DNA of 64,000 nt from Candidatus Ideonella esbjergensis (GTDB lineage: Bacteria > Pseudomonadota > Gammaproteobacteria > Burkholderiales > Burkholderiaceae_C): NCBI GenBank assembly GCA_016710065.1, contig JADJLP010000012.1, forward strand, positions 60,250-124,249, written 5' to 3'. Below the pieces are notes generated by a model. That model ran no database searches and had not been told where the DNA came from. It saw only the letters and a program-made list of their open reading frames with translations. The position numbers were made by a program, and so were the translations under genes. Below, piece by piece: positions 36,114 through 45,134 of this stretch. Every line of letters starts with the position of its first letter. Positions within the stretch are counted from its first letter, which is position 1.

Positions 36114-36944
36114 ATGACGCAACAACTCCAAGCCCTGATCGACGCCGCCTGGGAACAGCGCACCACCATCAACGCCGGCACCCACGGTGAAGTGCGCGAT
36201 GCGGTGAACCAGATCATTGCCGACCTGAACGCCGGCCGCCTCCGCGTGGCCACCCGCCAGGCCGTGGGCCAATGGACGGTGCACCAGTGGATCAAGAAGG
36301 CCGTGCTGCTCTCCTTCCGCCTGAACGACAACAAGGTGATGCGTTCGGGCGACCTCACCTTCTTCGACAAGGTGGACACCAAGTTCTCTCACATGAAGGA
36401 ATCGGACGTGGCGGCCGCCGGCGTGCGCGTGGTGCCGCCGGCGGTGGCCCGCCGTGGCAGCTACCTGGCCAAGGGCGTGGTGCTGATGCCCTCATACGTG
36501 AACATCGGCGCCTATGTGGACGAAGGCAGCATGGTCGACAGCTGGGCCACCGTGGGTTCGTGCGCCCAGATCGGCAAGAACGTGCACCTCTCGGGTGGCG
36601 TGGGCATCGGCGGCGTGCTCGAACCCATCCAGGCCGGCCCCACCATCATCGAGGACAACTGCTTCATCGGCGCCCGCTCTGAAGTGGTGGAAGGCGTGGT
36701 CGTGGAAGAAAACTCGGTGCTGGGCATGGGCGTGTACATCGGCCAGAGCACCCCCATTTTCGACCGCTCCACCGGCGAGATCAGCTATGGCCGCGTACCC
36801 TCGGGCTCGGTGGTGGTGAGCGGCAACCTGCCCAAGAAGGCCGCCAATGGTGCCGACTACAGCATGTACGCGGCCATCATCGTCAAGCGCGTGGATGCGC
36901 AGACCCGTTCCAAGACCAGCATCAATGAACTGCTGCGCGGCTGA
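36114..36944 (+). CDS. dapD: Tetrahydrodipicolinate N-succinyltransferase DapD
   Basis: A 276-residue trimeric acyltransferase that succinylates tetrahydrodipicolinate in lysine and peptidoglycan precursor synthesis. A helical N-terminal domain is followed by a left-handed beta helix of hexapeptide repeats (about 105-240), with LMPSYVNIGAYVDEGSMVDS, IEDNCFIGARSEVVEGVVV and GVYIGQSTPIFDRSTGEI. The length is normal. It is followed 51 bases later by a pilus-type ATPase gene. Confidence 0.96.
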   Translation: MTQQLQALIDAAWEQRTTINAGTHGEVRDAVNQIIADLNAGRLRVATRQAVGQWTVHQWIKKAVLLSFRLNDNKVMRSGDLTFFDKVDTKFSHMKESDVAAAGVRVVPPAVARRGSYLAKGVVLMPSYVNIGAYVDEGSMVDSWATVGSCAQIGKNVHLSGGVGIGGVLEPIQAGPTIIEDNCFIGARSEVVEGVVVEENSVLGMGVYIGQSTPIFDRSTGEISYGRVPSGSVVVSGNLPKKAANGADYSMYAAIIVKRVDAQTRSKTSINELLRG

Positions 36945-36995
36945 TCGGCCGCTGCCACCGACTTCCCACCTTGAACAGCGCCGGAGAACCTTCCC

Positions 36996-38192
36996 ATGAG
37001 ACTTGATCACGTGCTGACCCTCATGGCGGAGAAGGCGGCCTCCGACGTCTATCTCTCGGCCAACGCACCCATCCTGCTGAAAGTGAACGGCCAGATGCAG
37101 GCCATCACCGACCATGCGCTGGCCCCTGGCGACCCGCGCAGCATGCTGGCCGAGATCCTCACCCCCATGCAGATGGAAGAGCTGGAGCAGCAGGGCGAGC
37201 TCAACATCGGCCTGGGCATCCCCAAGGTGGGCAGCTTCCGGCTCTCGGCCTTCAAGCAGCGCAACACGCTGGCGGCTGTCATTCGATGCATCCCCATCAA
37301 GATCCCCACCATCGACACGCTGAACCTGCCACCGGTGCTGTCGACGCTCGCGCTGGAAAAGCGCGGCCTGGTGCTGATGGTGGGCGCCACCGGCACGGGC
37401 AAGAGCACCACCATGGCCTCGATGATGGAGTGGCGCAACCAGCATCTTTCAGGCCACATCCTCACCATCGAGGACCCGATCGAGTTCCTGTTCACCAACA
37501 AGCGCTCGGTGATCAACCAGCGCGAGGTGGGCCGTGACACGGTCTCGCTGCACGTGGGCCTGCGCAACGCGCTGCGCCAGGCACCTGACTGCATCATGAT
37601 CGGCGAGATCCGCGACCGCGAGACCATGACGCAGACCATCTCGTATGCGCTCTCGGGCCATCTGGTGCTGGCCACGCTGCACGCCAACAACAGCTACCAC
37701 GCGCTGGGCCGCATCCTGTCGTTCTACACGCCCGAGGCACGGCCCGCCTTGCTGTCCGACCTGTCGGCGGCGCTCAAGTCCATCGTCTCGCAGCGTTTGC
37801 TGCGCGCCAACAGCGGTGGCCGTATCCCGGCCGTGGAAGTGCTGCTGAACTCGCAACTGGTGTCCGAGATGATCGAGGCCGGCGATTTCCCGGCCGTGCG
37901 CGAGGCCATGGAGCGCTCGCTGGCCGAGGGCTCGCAGACCTTCGAGCAAGACATCGCGCGGTTGATCACTGAGGGCGTGGTCTCGCGCGAAGAAGGCCTG
38001 CTGCACGCCGATTCGCCGACCAACCTGCTCTGGCGTTTGCAGAACGAGGTATCGCCCACCTCGCGCGTGGCACCGGCCAAGCCCGAGCCCGACAGCCCAT
38101 CCTTCACCGAGATCACGCTCGACGTGATCCCCGAGGAAGAAAGCCGCCGCATGCCGCAGTCCGAATCGCCCATCCGCTCGCGCATCCGCTGA
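36996..38192 (+). CDS. PilT/PilU family type IV pilus ATPase
   Basis: A 398-residue hexameric secretion-type ATPase that powers pilus retraction. It shows Walker A VGATGTGKST at about residue 128, ILTIEDPIEF (Asp box), Walker B IMIGEIRDRETM and the His box LVLATLHANNS. The C-terminal 60 residues extend past the PilT core, as in PilU. It lies inside the dap gene set rather than with other pilus genes, a placement seen in Comamonadaceae. PilT and PilU cannot be separated with certainty by eye; PilU-like is favoured. Confidence 0.88.
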   Translation: MRLDHVLTLMAEKAASDVYLSANAPILLKVNGQMQAITDHALAPGDPRSMLAEILTPMQMEELEQQGELNIGLGIPKVGSFRLSAFKQRNTLAAVIRCIPIKIPTIDTLNLPPVLSTLALEKRGLVLMVGATGTGKSTTMASMMEWRNQHLSGHILTIEDPIEFLFTNKRSVINQREVGRDTVSLHVGLRNALRQAPDCIMIGEIRDRETMTQTISYALSGHLVLATLHANNSYHALGRILSFYTPEARPALLSDLSAALKSIVSQRLLRANSGGRIPAVEVLLNSQLVSEMIEAGDFPAVREAMERSLAEGSQTFEQDIARLITEGVVSREEGLLHADSPTNLLWRLQNEVSPTSRVAPAKPEPDSPSFTEITLDVIPEEESRRMPQSESPIRSRIR

Positions 38193-38211
38193 GCCTCTTT
38201 CCCGCAGTCTC

Positions 38212-39357
38212 ATGTCCGACACGTTCCGCCTGCTGGAAGACCTGCTCTCGCGCCCCTCGGTGACCCCGCAAGACCATGGCTGCCAAGCCCTGATCGCCCA
38301 GCGCCTGGAAGCCCTGGGCTTCATCACCGAACACCTGCCCTTCGGCCCCCATGACTTTCGGGTGGACAACCTCTGGGCCGTGCACGGCAGCGTGCTCACC
38401 GGCCCCACCGTGGTTTTTGCCGGCCACACCGACGTGGTGCCCACCGGCCCGCTGGCCCAGTGGCGCAGCCCCCCGTTCACGCCCAGCTACCGCGACGGCA
38501 AGCTCTACGGCCGCGGCACAGCCGACATGAAAACCTCGGTGGCGGCCATGGTGGTGGCCGCCGAAGAATTTGTGCGCGCCCACCCCGATCACCCTGGCCG
38601 CGTGGCCTTCCTGCTCACCAGCGACGAGGAGGGCCCCTCGGTGGACGGCACGGTGAAAGTGGTGCAAGCCCTGCGCGAGCGGGGCGAGCAGCTTGATTGC
38701 TGCATCGTTGGCGAGCCCACCTCGGTGGCGCAGCTGGGCGACATGATCAAGAACGGCCGTCGTGGCTCGCTCTCGGGCAGGCTCACCGTCACCGGCGTGC
38801 AGGGCCACGTGGCCTACCCGCAACTGGCGCGCAACCCGGTGCACCAGGCGGCACCGGCACTGGCCGAGTTGGCGGCGGCCACCTGGGACGCCGGCAACAG
38901 CTACTTTCCGCCCACCACCTGGCAGGTTTCCAACCTGCACGCCGGCACCGGCGCCACCAACGTGATCCCGGGCGAGCTGGTAGTGGACTTCAACTTCCGC
39001 TTCTCGACCGCCTCCACGCCCGAAGACCTGAAGGCCCGCGTGGCCCAGGTGCTGGACCGGCACCAGCTGCAATGGCGCATCGATTGGACGTTGGGCGGCG
39101 AGCCCTTCCTCACGCCGGCCGGCTCGCTGGTGTCGGCGCTGAGCGCGGCCATCCAGGCCGAGACCGGTGTGGCCACCGAGCTGTCCACCACCGGCGGCAC
39201 CTCCGATGGCCGCTTCATCGCCAAGCTGTGCGCGCAAGTGGTGGAGTTCGGCCCGGTCAACGCCAGCATTCACAAGATCGACGAACACGTGGCTGTGGAT
39301 GCGGTGGAGCCGCTGAAGAACATCTACCGGCGTACGTTGGAAACACTGCTGGCATGA
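38212..39357 (+). CDS. dapE: Succinyl-diaminopimelate desuccinylase DapE
   Basis: A 381-residue dinuclear zinc hydrolase of the M20 family that releases LL-diaminopimelate. Ligand motifs are FAGHTDVVPTG (His), GRGTADMKTS (bridging Asp), LLTSDEEGPS (catalytic Glu and ligand), VGEPTSV and NASIHKIDEHV (His). The dimerisation lid lies at about 180-290. Its stop overlaps the prmB start by four bases. Confidence 0.96.
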   Translation: MSDTFRLLEDLLSRPSVTPQDHGCQALIAQRLEALGFITEHLPFGPHDFRVDNLWAVHGSVLTGPTVVFAGHTDVVPTGPLAQWRSPPFTPSYRDGKLYGRGTADMKTSVAAMVVAAEEFVRAHPDHPGRVAFLLTSDEEGPSVDGTVKVVQALRERGEQLDCCIVGEPTSVAQLGDMIKNGRRGSLSGRLTVTGVQGHVAYPQLARNPVHQAAPALAELAAATWDAGNSYFPPTTWQVSNLHAGTGATNVIPGELVVDFNFRFSTASTPEDLKARVAQVLDRHQLQWRIDWTLGGEPFLTPAGSLVSALSAAIQAETGVATELSTTGGTSDGRFIAKLCAQVVEFGPVNASIHKIDEHVAVDAVEPLKNIYRRTLETLLA

Positions 39358-40247
39358 CGGTCATCGAACTCATCGAGCGCTCAAGCGCCCGCCTCACCCA
39401 GGCGGGCGTTTCGTTTGGGCACGGCACCACCAATGCCTTCGACGAAGCGGCCTGGCTGGTGCTGTGGGCGCTGGGCCACCCGCTCGATGCACTGGACGAC
39501 CTGGCAGAACACGCCGTGGCTGCGGCCGACGAAGCCACGGCCAACGCGCTGATCGAGCGCCGCATCAGCACCCGCCAGCCCGCCGCCTACCTCACCGGCG
39601 AGGCCTGGCTGCAGGGTGTGCCCTTCACCGTGGACGAGCGCGTGATCGTGCCGCGCTCACTGATCGCCGAATGCCTGGCCGAGGGCACGATCGATTTCTG
39701 GCTCAGCGAAGCAACCCACGACGTGCTGGACCTGTGCACCGGCAACGGCAGCCTGGCCGTGCTGGCGGCCATGGCCTGGCCCGAGGTGCGGGTCACGGGC
39801 GCCGACCTGTCGGCCGACGCCTTGGCTGTGGCGCAGATCAACGTGGCCCGGCATGCGCTGAACGACCGCATCACCCTCTGCCAAGGCGACGGTCTGGCGG
39901 CGGTGGCCGGCCAGCGGTTCGACCTGATCCTGTGCAACCCGCCCTACGTCAATGCGCAGAGCATGGCCGAGCTGCCACCCGAGTTTCGCGCTGAGCCCGA
40001 GATGGCCCTCTCCGGCAACCTGCAGGGTGGCAGCGACGGCATGGACTTCATCCGTGTGCTGCTCAAGGCCGCCTCCGCCCACCTCCGCGAGCACGCCGTG
40101 CTGGTGCTGGAAATCGGCCACGAACGGCCTCATTTCGAAGCCGCTTTCCCCACGCTGGACGTGGTGTGGCTGCCCACCAGCGCGGGTGACGACCAGGTGC
40201 TGCTGGTCACCCGCAGCGCCCTCTGCCAATCGCTTTCCTTGCCTTGA
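39354..40247 (+). CDS. prmB: Ribosomal protein L3 glutamine methyltransferase PrmB
   Basis: A 297-residue SAM-dependent enzyme that methylates a Gln of ribosomal protein L3. The helical N-terminal domain precedes the cofactor loop VLDLCTGNGSLAVLAAM and the catalytic LCNPPYVNAQSM (NPPY). RIDGMDFIRVL-type spacing in GGSDGMDFIRVLL is characteristic of the PrmB/PrmC group, and the position after dapE favours PrmB. It is coupled to dapE by an ATGA overlap and followed 19 bases later by an ABC-F gene. Confidence 0.93.
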   Translation: MTVIELIERSSARLTQAGVSFGHGTTNAFDEAAWLVLWALGHPLDALDDLAEHAVAAADEATANALIERRISTRQPAAYLTGEAWLQGVPFTVDERVIVPRSLIAECLAEGTIDFWLSEATHDVLDLCTGNGSLAVLAAMAWPEVRVTGADLSADALAVAQINVARHALNDRITLCQGDGLAAVAGQRFDLILCNPPYVNAQSMAELPPEFRAEPEMALSGNLQGGSDGMDFIRVLLKAASAHLREHAVLVLEIGHERPHFEAAFPTLDVVWLPTSAGDDQVLLVTRSALCQSLSLP

Positions 40248-40266
40248 TGGCAGACCCCGACCCCAC

Positions 40267-42315
40267 ATGATCACGCTCAAGAACCTCACGCTGCGCCGCG
40301 GCGTCAAAGTGGTGCTGGACAGCGCCACCGTCACCCTCAACCCCGGCGAGCGCATCGGCCTGGTGGGCCGCAACGGTGCCGGCAAGTCCAGCCTGTTCGC
40401 GCTGCTGGCCGGCCGCCTGGGCGCCGACGCCGGCGACTTCGAGATCCCGGCGCGTTGGCGCATGGGCGAGGTGGCGCAGCACATGCCCGAGACCGAGGAT
40501 TCAGCCACCGATTTCGTGCTGCAAGGCGACACACCGCTGATGGAGGCGCAAGCCGAGCTGGCCGCCGCCGAAGCCGCCGACGATGGCGAGGCCATGGCCC
40601 ACGCCTACATGGCCCTGGAAGAGGCCAACGCCTTCGACGCCAAGGCCCGCGCCCAAACCCTGCTGATGGGCCTGGGCTTTCGCACCGACCAGCTCGACGC
40701 ACCGGTGAACAGCTTCTCGGGCGGCTGGCGCATGCGGCTGCAACTGGCGCGCGCGCTGATGTGCCCCAGTGACCTGATGCTGCTGGACGAGCCCACCAAC
40801 CACCTTGACCTGGACGCCCTGGTGTGGCTGGAAGGCTGGCTCAAGCGCTACACCGGCACGCTGCTGATGATCAGCCACGACCGCGAGTTCCTGGACGCCA
40901 TCACCACCGTCACCCTGCACCTGGAAGACGCCAAGCTCACGCGCTACGGCGGCAACTACACCACCTTCGAGGAAATGCGCGCCGAGCGCATGACCCAGCA
41001 GGCCGCCGCCTACGGCAAGCAGCAAGAGCGCATGGCGCACCTGCAAAAGTTCATCGACCGCTTCAAGGCCAAGGCCAGCAAGGCCAAGCAAGCCCAGAGC
41101 CGTGTGAAGGCCCTGGAACGCATGGAAAAGCTCGCTCCGGTGCTCACATCGGCCGACTTCAGCTTCGAGTTCCGTGAGCCCTTGAGCCTGCCCGACCCGA
41201 TGCTGGCCATGACCGACGTGGTCTGCGGCTACCTCAAGGCCAACGCCGACGGCTCGGACAAGGCCATCGTGCACAACATCAACCGCACCGTGCTGGCCGG
41301 CCAGCGCATTGGCGTGCTGGGTGCCAACGGCCAGGGCAAGTCCACCGTGGTCAAGACCATCGCCCACGCCCACCCGCAACTGGCGGGCCAGATGGTGGAG
41401 GGCAAGGGCCTGGCGATTGGCTACTTCGCGCAGCAGGAGATGGATTTGCTGCACGCCGACGACACGCCGCTGCAGCACATGGTGCGCCTGGCCAAGACGC
41501 TGGGCATCCATACCCGCGAGCAGGAGCTGCGCGACTTCCTGGGCCAGTTCCGCTTTGTGGGCGAGATGGTGCACCAGCAGGTGGGCACGCTCAGCGGCGG
41601 CGAGAAGGCCCGCCTGGTGCTGGGCAGCCTGGTCTGGCAGCGACCCAACCTGCTGCTGCTGGACGAACCCACCAACCACCTCGATCTGCAGACGCGCGAG
41701 GCGCTGTCGATGGCCCTGAACGAATTCGAGGGCACGGTGATGCTGGTGAGCCACGACCGGGCCCTGCTGCGCGAGGTCTGCGACGAGTTCTGGATGGTGG
41801 CCGACGGGGTGGTGAAGCCCTTCGACGGCGACCTGGACGATTACCAGAAGTGGTTGCTAGAGCGTAGCCGCGAGATGCAGCGCAGCTTGTCGGGCAAGGG
41901 CGCTGCGGCCCCATCGCCTGTGGCCGCACCTGCCAAGCCCGCGGTCGTTGCGGCCCCGGTGGCGGCGCCGGCCCCCACCACGCCCAAGGTGCCGACATCA
42001 CCGGCCGCCGACCCTGCCAAACGCAAGGACGATCGCAAGGACGATCGCAAGTCATCGGCCCAGGCTCGGCAGAACCTGGCCGCCCAGACCCGGCCGCTGC
42101 GCAACGAACTGCAGCAGACCGACAAGCGCATGGAAACCCTGGCAGCCGAGCGCACCGAACTGGAAGCGGCCATCGTGGCCGGCACGATGAGCGGGCCTGA
42201 CATGGCCGAGGCCGGACGGCGTCTGAACCACATCGGCGCCGAAGTGGCCATGCTGGAGGAACGCTGGCTGGAACTGAACGAGCAGATCGACGCGCTGAAC
42301 GCCAGCGCCGGCTGA
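40267..42315 (+). CDS. ABC-F family ATPase, YheS-like
   Basis: A 682-residue cytoplasmic protein with two ATPase domains and no membrane helices, of the kind that acts on ribosomes. The first half has GRNGAGKSS, FSGGWRMRLQLARAL and LMLLDEPTNHLD. A linker of about 90 residues rich in Lys and Gln contacts tRNA in relatives. The second half has GANGQGKST, LSGGEKARLVLGSL and LLLLDEPTNHLD. The C-terminal 130 residues are a Pro/Ala stretch followed by a coiled coil, longer than in E. coli YheS. Which stalled translation state it relieves is not predictable. Confidence 0.9.
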   Translation: MITLKNLTLRRGVKVVLDSATVTLNPGERIGLVGRNGAGKSSLFALLAGRLGADAGDFEIPARWRMGEVAQHMPETEDSATDFVLQGDTPLMEAQAELAAAEAADDGEAMAHAYMALEEANAFDAKARAQTLLMGLGFRTDQLDAPVNSFSGGWRMRLQLARALMCPSDLMLLDEPTNHLDLDALVWLEGWLKRYTGTLLMISHDREFLDAITTVTLHLEDAKLTRYGGNYTTFEEMRAERMTQQAAAYGKQQERMAHLQKFIDRFKAKASKAKQAQSRVKALERMEKLAPVLTSADFSFEFREPLSLPDPMLAMTDVVCGYLKANADGSDKAIVHNINRTVLAGQRIGVLGANGQGKSTVVKTIAHAHPQLAGQMVEGKGLAIGYFAQQEMDLLHADDTPLQHMVRLAKTLGIHTREQELRDFLGQFRFVGEMVHQQVGTLSGGEKARLVLGSLVWQRPNLLLLDEPTNHLDLQTREALSMALNEFEGTVMLVSHDRALLREVCDEFWMVADGVVKPFDGDLDDYQKWLLERSREMQRSLSGKGAAAPSPVAAPAKPAVVAAPVAAPAPTTPKVPTSPAADPAKRKDDRKDDRKSSAQARQNLAAQTRPLRNELQQTDKRMETLAAERTELEAAIVAGTMSGPDMAEAGRRLNHIGAEVAMLEERWLELNEQIDALNASAG

Positions 42316-42372
42316 AGCCTCACATGACTGTGCGGTCAAACCCACCAAGGCCTTGAAGCAAGGGTGGGGGAA

Positions 42373-42391
42373 TGACGGCGATGAGCCGTCA
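42373..42391. repeat. Seven-pair hairpin after the ABC-F gene
   Basis: TGACGGC (42373-42379) pairs with GCCGTCA (42385-42391) around GATGA. No T run follows. The 245-base gap between the ABC-F gene and the next operon contains nothing else that I can identify apart from a likely promoter region. Confidence 0.45.
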
Positions 42392-42560
42392 GGCAGCCAC
42401 TGAGTTCAGCGGTGCTCTCAAGTTTCCTAGGCTTGGTCGCCTGCATTTCGCGCCGGCCAGCCACTGTTCACGAACGCTGTTGGCATTCCGTCGCAGCCCT
42501 GCTGCGCGCGGCGCCTCGGTTCCAGACACTGCGCAACATCCAAACACCAGGAGTTGCGCC

Positions 42561-43193
42561 ATGTCCCGAATCCACACCCTGATCCTGCTGGCCACCATGA
42601 GCAGCGTGGCCGTTCCGACCTGGAGCGCCGACAACCCCTCGTACTCAGCCGCCATGGCCCAGTTTCAACGTGCCACAGAGGGCGACAAGGATGCCATCGA
42701 GGGTGCCGCACAGAAATGGCGTGAGGTCTCGGCCGCTCACCCGCAAGACCCGGTGCCGCGCGCCTTTGCCGGCGCCGCCACCACCCTGCTGGCTACCACC
42801 ACCCTGCTGCCCTGGCGCAAGATGAGCCACGTGGAAGATGGCCTGGCCTTGATCGACAAGGCGCTGGCCATGCTCACCCCGGCACATGACACCGAGTTGC
42901 GCCTGAACGTGCCGGTGAGCCTGGAAACCCGCTTTGTGGCCGCCAGCACCTTTGTGAACCTGCCCAGCATGTTCAACCGCAGCGCCCGTGGCGCCAAGCT
43001 GCTGGCCGAACTGCAGAGTGGACCGCTGTTTGATGCCGCGCCAACGCCCTTCCGTGCCAGCGTGTGGATGACCGCCGCCAACGAAGCCGCCAAGGCCCAG
43101 CGCGCTGACGAGGCCAAGGCGCTGTGGCAGAAGGTGGTGGCCAGTGGCGCGCCACAAGCCGCTGCCGCGCAAGCCAAGCTGAAGGGGCAGTGA
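42561..43193 (+). CDS. Exported TPR-like protein, unknown function
   Basis: A 210-residue protein with a signal peptide (about residues 1-23, ending near WSADN). The mature part is helical with repeats suggestive of tetratricopeptides: AQFQRATEGDKDAIEGAAQKW, then AHPQDPVPRAFAGAATTLL, and a closing AQRADEAKALWQKVVASG. CAGGAG lies eight bases before the ATG, which supports this start over longer in-frame readings. It ends one base before an ABC ATPase gene and leads a five-gene operon for a putative lipoprotein or lipid export route. No exact family is recognised. Confidence 0.75.
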   Translation: MSRIHTLILLATMSSVAVPTWSADNPSYSAAMAQFQRATEGDKDAIEGAAQKWREVSAAHPQDPVPRAFAGAATTLLATTTLLPWRKMSHVEDGLALIDKALAMLTPAHDTELRLNVPVSLETRFVAASTFVNLPSMFNRSARGAKLLAELQSGPLFDAAPTPFRASVWMTAANEAAKAQRADEAKALWQKVVASGAPQAAAAQAKLKGQ

Positions 43194-43194
43194 G

Positions 43195-43899
43195 ATGGCC
43201 ACGTCCTACACCACCCCAGCGTCACCCGTGCTGCGCCTGCGCGGCGTGCACAAGACTTACCGGCTGGGCGAGCACGTGGTGCCCGCACTGCAGGGCGTGG
43301 ACCTGGATCTGTACGCCGGCGAGATGCTGGCCCTCACCGGCCCTTCGGGCAGCGGCAAGAGCACCATCCTCAACCTCGCCGGCCTGATCGACCAGGCCGA
43401 CGCCGGCCGCATCGAGCTGCGCCAGCGCCCGATGGCTGGCCTGAGCGAGACCGACGCCACGCTGCTGCGCCGCGACGCCATCGGCTTTGTGTTCCAGAGC
43501 TTCAACCTAGTGCCGGTGATGACTGTGGCCGAGAACGTGGACTACCCCTTGATGCTGAACGGCACGCCCGCCGGCGAACGCCACGATCGCGTGAACGCCA
43601 TGCTGGCCGCCGTGGGCCTGCTGGAGCACGCCCAGCACCGGCCCGACGCGCTCAGCGGCGGCCAGCGCCAGCGCGTGGCCATTGCCCGCGCGCTGGTGAA
43701 GCGGCCCACGCTGGTGATTGCCGACGAGCCCACCGCCAGCCTGGATTCGCACACCGCCGACCAGGTGCTGGACCTGATGCGCGAGCAGGGCCATGCCCAT
43801 GGCGCCGCCTTTCTCATCGCCACCCACGACGCGCGCTTGCTGGGGCGCTGCGACCGTGCCATCGAGTTGCTTGATGGTCAGATTCGGAGCACGACATGA
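43195..43899 (+). CDS. ABC transporter ATPase, LolD/MacB type
   Basis: A 234-residue ATPase. It shows Walker A GPSGSGKST, Q-loop VFQSFNLVPVMTVAENV, signature LSGGQRQRVAIARAL, Walker B VIADEPTASLD and switch ATHD. The sequence class is that of mechanotransmission exporters (LolCDE, MacB, FtsEX), in which the ATPase moves a periplasmic permease domain instead of pumping through a channel. It overlaps the permease start by four bases, so the two form one transporter. Confidence 0.92.
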   Translation: MATSYTTPASPVLRLRGVHKTYRLGEHVVPALQGVDLDLYAGEMLALTGPSGSGKSTILNLAGLIDQADAGRIELRQRPMAGLSETDATLLRRDAIGFVFQSFNLVPVMTVAENVDYPLMLNGTPAGERHDRVNAMLAAVGLLEHAQHRPDALSGGQRQRVAIARALVKRPTLVIADEPTASLDSHTADQVLDLMREQGHAHGAAFLIATHDARLLGRCDRAIELLDGQIRSTT

Positions 43900-45122
43900 A
43901 ACCGCGCTTGAACTTTCGCTGGCTCCAATTCGCTTGGCGCAACACCCTGCGCAACCGCCGCCGTTCGGCCGTCACCGTCACCATCGCGGCGCTGGGCACG
44001 GCGGCCATCCTGCTGGCCGGTGGCTTTGCCATCTTCACCTACGAAAGCCTGGCCCAGGCCTCGGCCCGCACCACCGGCCACCTGATCGTGGCCAAGCCCG
44101 AGCAGTTCAGCAAGGACGAGGAGGTGCCCCTGCAACACGGCCTGGACGGCGCCGACGCGCTGAAGGCCCAACTGATGGCCGACGACCACGTGCGCCAGGT
44201 GCTGCCGCGGGTGGAGTTCAGCGGCCTGATCAGCAACGGCGACAAGAGCACGGTGATGGTGGCCGCCGGCATCGACCCCGACGCCGAGTTCGCCGTCAAG
44301 GGTCCCTTCCTGAAGGTGACCGCCGGCGAGGTTCTGAGCAGTTCAGAACGCATGAATGTGATGCTGGGCAGCGGCCTGGCCAAGAGCCTGAAGGCCGAGC
44401 CGGGCAGCAGCCTCACGCTGATGGCCAGCACCACCGAGGGCGCACTGAACGCGCTGGACGTGACGGTGAAGGGCGTGTTCTCCACAGGCATCCCCGACGT
44501 GGACAAGCGCCTGGTCTACACCGACGTGGCCACGGCGCAGAAGCTGCTGGGCACCCAGCGCGTGTCCAGCCTGGGCGTGTTCCTGGACCGCATGGAAGCC
44601 ACCACGCCGATGCAGCAGACCGTGGCCGCGTTGTTGCCGAAGCTTCAGGTGCAAACCTGGACCGAACAGGCCGTTTTCTACCGCAGCGTCAAGGACCTCT
44701 ACAACCGCATCTTCGGCGCACTGGGCCTGATCATCGGCGTCATCGTGGTCTTCGTGGTCACCAACGCCATGGCCATGGCCATCATCGAGCGCACCCGCGA
44801 GATCGGCACGCTGCGCGCCATGGGCACCCTGCCCTCCCAGCTGGTCACCAGCTTCGCGCTCGAAGGGCTGGTGCTGGGTGGTGTGGGTGCTGTGCTGGGC
44901 GCGCTGGTTTCGCTGACGCTGTCCGTGGCGCTGATGATTTTCCCGGTGCAGATGCCGCCGCCGCCCGGGCGCAGCGACGGCTACCCGCTCAACGTCGCGA
45001 TCGACCCCACGCTCTATGCAGGCACGCTGCTGGTGATGCTGGCCCTCGCCATGCTGGCCTCGGCCTGGGTGGCCCGCCGCACGGTGCACCAGCCCATCGT
45101 CAACGCCCTGGCACACACCTGA
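43896..45122 (+). CDS. LolC/E-like (MacB-FtsX type) ABC permease
   Basis: A 408-residue inner-membrane protein with four helices. The first (about residues 25-47) is followed by a large periplasmic domain (about 48-265), and the FtsX block of three helices closes the protein: RIFGALGLIIGVIVVFVVTN, EIGTLRAMGTLPSQLVTSF, and the last helix with MLALAMLASAWVA. EIGTLRAMG is the FtsX-family coupling motif that touches the ATPase. A single permease gene implies a homodimer, unlike LolC plus LolE. The downstream LolA-like gene suggests that the cargo is a lipoprotein or lipid. Confidence 0.88.
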   Translation: MKPRLNFRWLQFAWRNTLRNRRRSAVTVTIAALGTAAILLAGGFAIFTYESLAQASARTTGHLIVAKPEQFSKDEEVPLQHGLDGADALKAQLMADDHVRQVLPRVEFSGLISNGDKSTVMVAAGIDPDAEFAVKGPFLKVTAGEVLSSSERMNVMLGSGLAKSLKAEPGSSLTLMASTTEGALNALDVTVKGVFSTGIPDVDKRLVYTDVATAQKLLGTQRVSSLGVFLDRMEATTPMQQTVAALLPKLQVQTWTEQAVFYRSVKDLYNRIFGALGLIIGVIVVFVVTNAMAMAIIERTREIGTLRAMGTLPSQLVTSFALEGLVLGGVGAVLGALVSLTLSVALMIFPVQMPPPPGRSDGYPLNVAIDPTLYAGTLLVMLALAMLASAWVARRTVHQPIVNALAHT

Positions 45123-45134
45123 AGGAGACACACC

